In this document: piece by piece, positions 63,361-64,000 of the stretch
Position numbering within the stretch: position 1 is the first letter of the stretch
Layout of the letters: each line of letters begins with the position of its first letter
From: Streptomyces sp. HNM0574
Lineage (GTDB): Bacteria; Actinomycetota; Actinomycetes; Streptomycetales; Streptomycetaceae
Length of the DNA: 64,000 bases
Assembly (NCBI RefSeq): GCF_012726235.1
Contig: NZ_JAASAH010000024.1
Span: 1 to 64,000 of the forward strand
Reading direction: 5' to 3'
Program-made: the position numbers and the translations under genes
Notes under the pieces: generated by a model
Database searches by the model: none
Told to the model about the DNA's origin: nothing
What the model saw: only the letters and a program-made list of their open reading frames with translations

Positions 63361-63369
63361 GGCGGCACG

Positions 63370-64000
63370 ATGACCAGCGAACAGGGCGTGACCACGGAAC
63401 ACAGCGGGAGCGGCAGCCTCGCCCGCAGCCTTGAGCTGCTCTGGGGCGAGGAGGGCACCCCCAGCCGCGGGCCGCGGCGCGGGCTCACCCGGGAGCAGAT
63501 CGTCACCACGGCGGTCGCACTCGCGAACCGGGACGGCATCGGCGCGCTCTCCATGCGGAACGTCGCCGCCGAGCTCGGCGTCGGCACGATGACGCTGTAC
63601 CGCTACATACCGGGCAAGGGCGAGTTGCTCGACCTGATGATCGACCACGTCAACCGCGTCGACGAGGGCCCGCTCGGTGGCCCGGACGCGGGCTGGCGCG
63701 CGGCGCTGGAGCGGCTCGCGATGATCAACTGGGAGCTGTACACGGGCAATCCGTGGCTGCTCCAGGTCAACCAGGTGCGGCCGGTTCTCGGGCCCAACTC
63801 GCTGGCCGGGCTGGACACCTCGCTGGCGCCGCTGGACGGCCTCGACCTGACGGGTCAGGAGCGGATCGCGGTGCTGCTCACGATGGACAACTATGTGGTG
63901 GGCGCGGCGCGTTCGTACGTCCTGGAGCGGCAGGCGGTGCGGGATTCGGGGACCTCGGACGAGGAGTTCTGGGGGGCGCAGGAGCCGTATCTGGTGCAGG
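63370..64000 (+). CDS. TetR-family regulator (Tet-repressor C-terminal type), truncated by window edge
   Basis: The first 210 residues are present. After a Ser/Gly-rich start comes the helix-turn-helix GLTREQIVTTAVALANRDGI ... LGVGTMTLYRYIPGKGELLDL (about residues 38-86). It continues into the TetR_C-type effector domain (WRAALERLAMINWELYTGNPWLLQVNQVRPVLGPN), which is shared with regulators of drug exporters. It is divergent from the ABC exporter genes and has a palindromic operator 41 bp upstream. The C-terminal end is missing only because the window stops. Confidence 0.92.
   Translation, partial: MTSEQGVTTEHSGSGSLARSLELLWGEEGTPSRGPRRGLTREQIVTTAVALANRDGIGALSMRNVAAELGVGTMTLYRYIPGKGELLDLMIDHVNRVDEGPLGGPDAGWRAALERLAMINWELYTGNPWLLQVNQVRPVLGPNSLAGLDTSLAPLDGLDLTGQERIAVLLTMDNYVVGAARSYVLERQAVRDSGTSDEEFWGAQEPYLVQ

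Noticed and set aside
1..64000. tRNA, rRNA, phage attachment sites, replication origin
   Set aside because: No cloverleaf, rRNA segment, integrase or DnaA-box cluster was seen on reading either strand; short or diverged elements could be missed without computation.

Overview
The window looks like a piece of the core chromosome of a Streptomyces or a very close relative. GC content is very high, with third codon positions almost always G or C. GTG starts are common, and many neighbouring genes are coupled by ATGA or GTGA overlaps. From memory (no search was run), gene order and protein sequences resemble the Streptomyces coelicolor stretch from serC (SCO4366) to afsK (SCO4423), with dmdR1, a NagS-like SIS protein, purU, an SCO4402-type protein and a cinnamate:CoA ligase like ScCCL (SCO4383) in between. 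I saw no tRNA, rRNA, CRISPR array, prophage or insertion sequence.

Left part (1-26.9 kb). An AfsK-type kinase runs off the left edge, followed by a glyoxalase-fold protein and a TetR regulator. From 3.1 to 26.9 kb lies a catabolic gene cluster. It encodes two CoA ligases (ADP-forming and AMP-forming), four acyl-CoA dehydrogenases, a crotonase, an SDR, an alcohol and an aldehyde dehydrogenase, a flavin monooxygenase, a flavin reductase, an amidohydrolase, a cyclase-family hydrolase, and an SCP-x-like aldolase with its DUF35 partner. Almost every promoter in this cluster carries the same palindrome, core TGACG-N3-CGTCA. I found nine copies between 4.87 and 25.23 kb, so the cluster looks like one regulon for degrading an unidentified steroid-like, terpenoid or cyclic acid.

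Middle part (26.9-45.1 kb). This is mostly regulation and housekeeping: a STAS protein, a sigma factor with its zinc anti-sigma factor, purU, a solute-binding lipoprotein, a large Pro/Gln-rich membrane protein with Thr-Gln repeats, an NsdA-type regulator, a primase-polymerase-like protein, an alpha/beta hydrolase, DmdR1, NagS behind a DasR-like site, a PAS sensor, PdxH and a citrate synthase. Between the PAS gene and pdxH is a complete miniature transcription unit with a near-perfect Shine-Dalgarno sequence, a 12-codon ORF and a branched terminator-like structure.

Right part (45.2-64 kb). An eight-gene operon reads leftwards from 55.9 to 45.2 kb: TIGR03084 protein, AtuA-like protein, acyl-CoA carboxylase beta and alpha, acyl-CoA dehydrogenase, cinnamate-type CoA ligase, enoyl-CoA hydratase, TetR. 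It resembles leucine/isovalerate and acyclic-terpene pathways. The ligase ribosome binding site may be sequestered in an RNA stem. Next come a large FAD/Fe-S D-lactate-type dehydrogenase, serC, an F420/PPOX protein, a drug-type ABC exporter, and a TetR gene cut off by the right edge. Three copies of a roughly 190-bp composite intergenic repeat sit in this last part.
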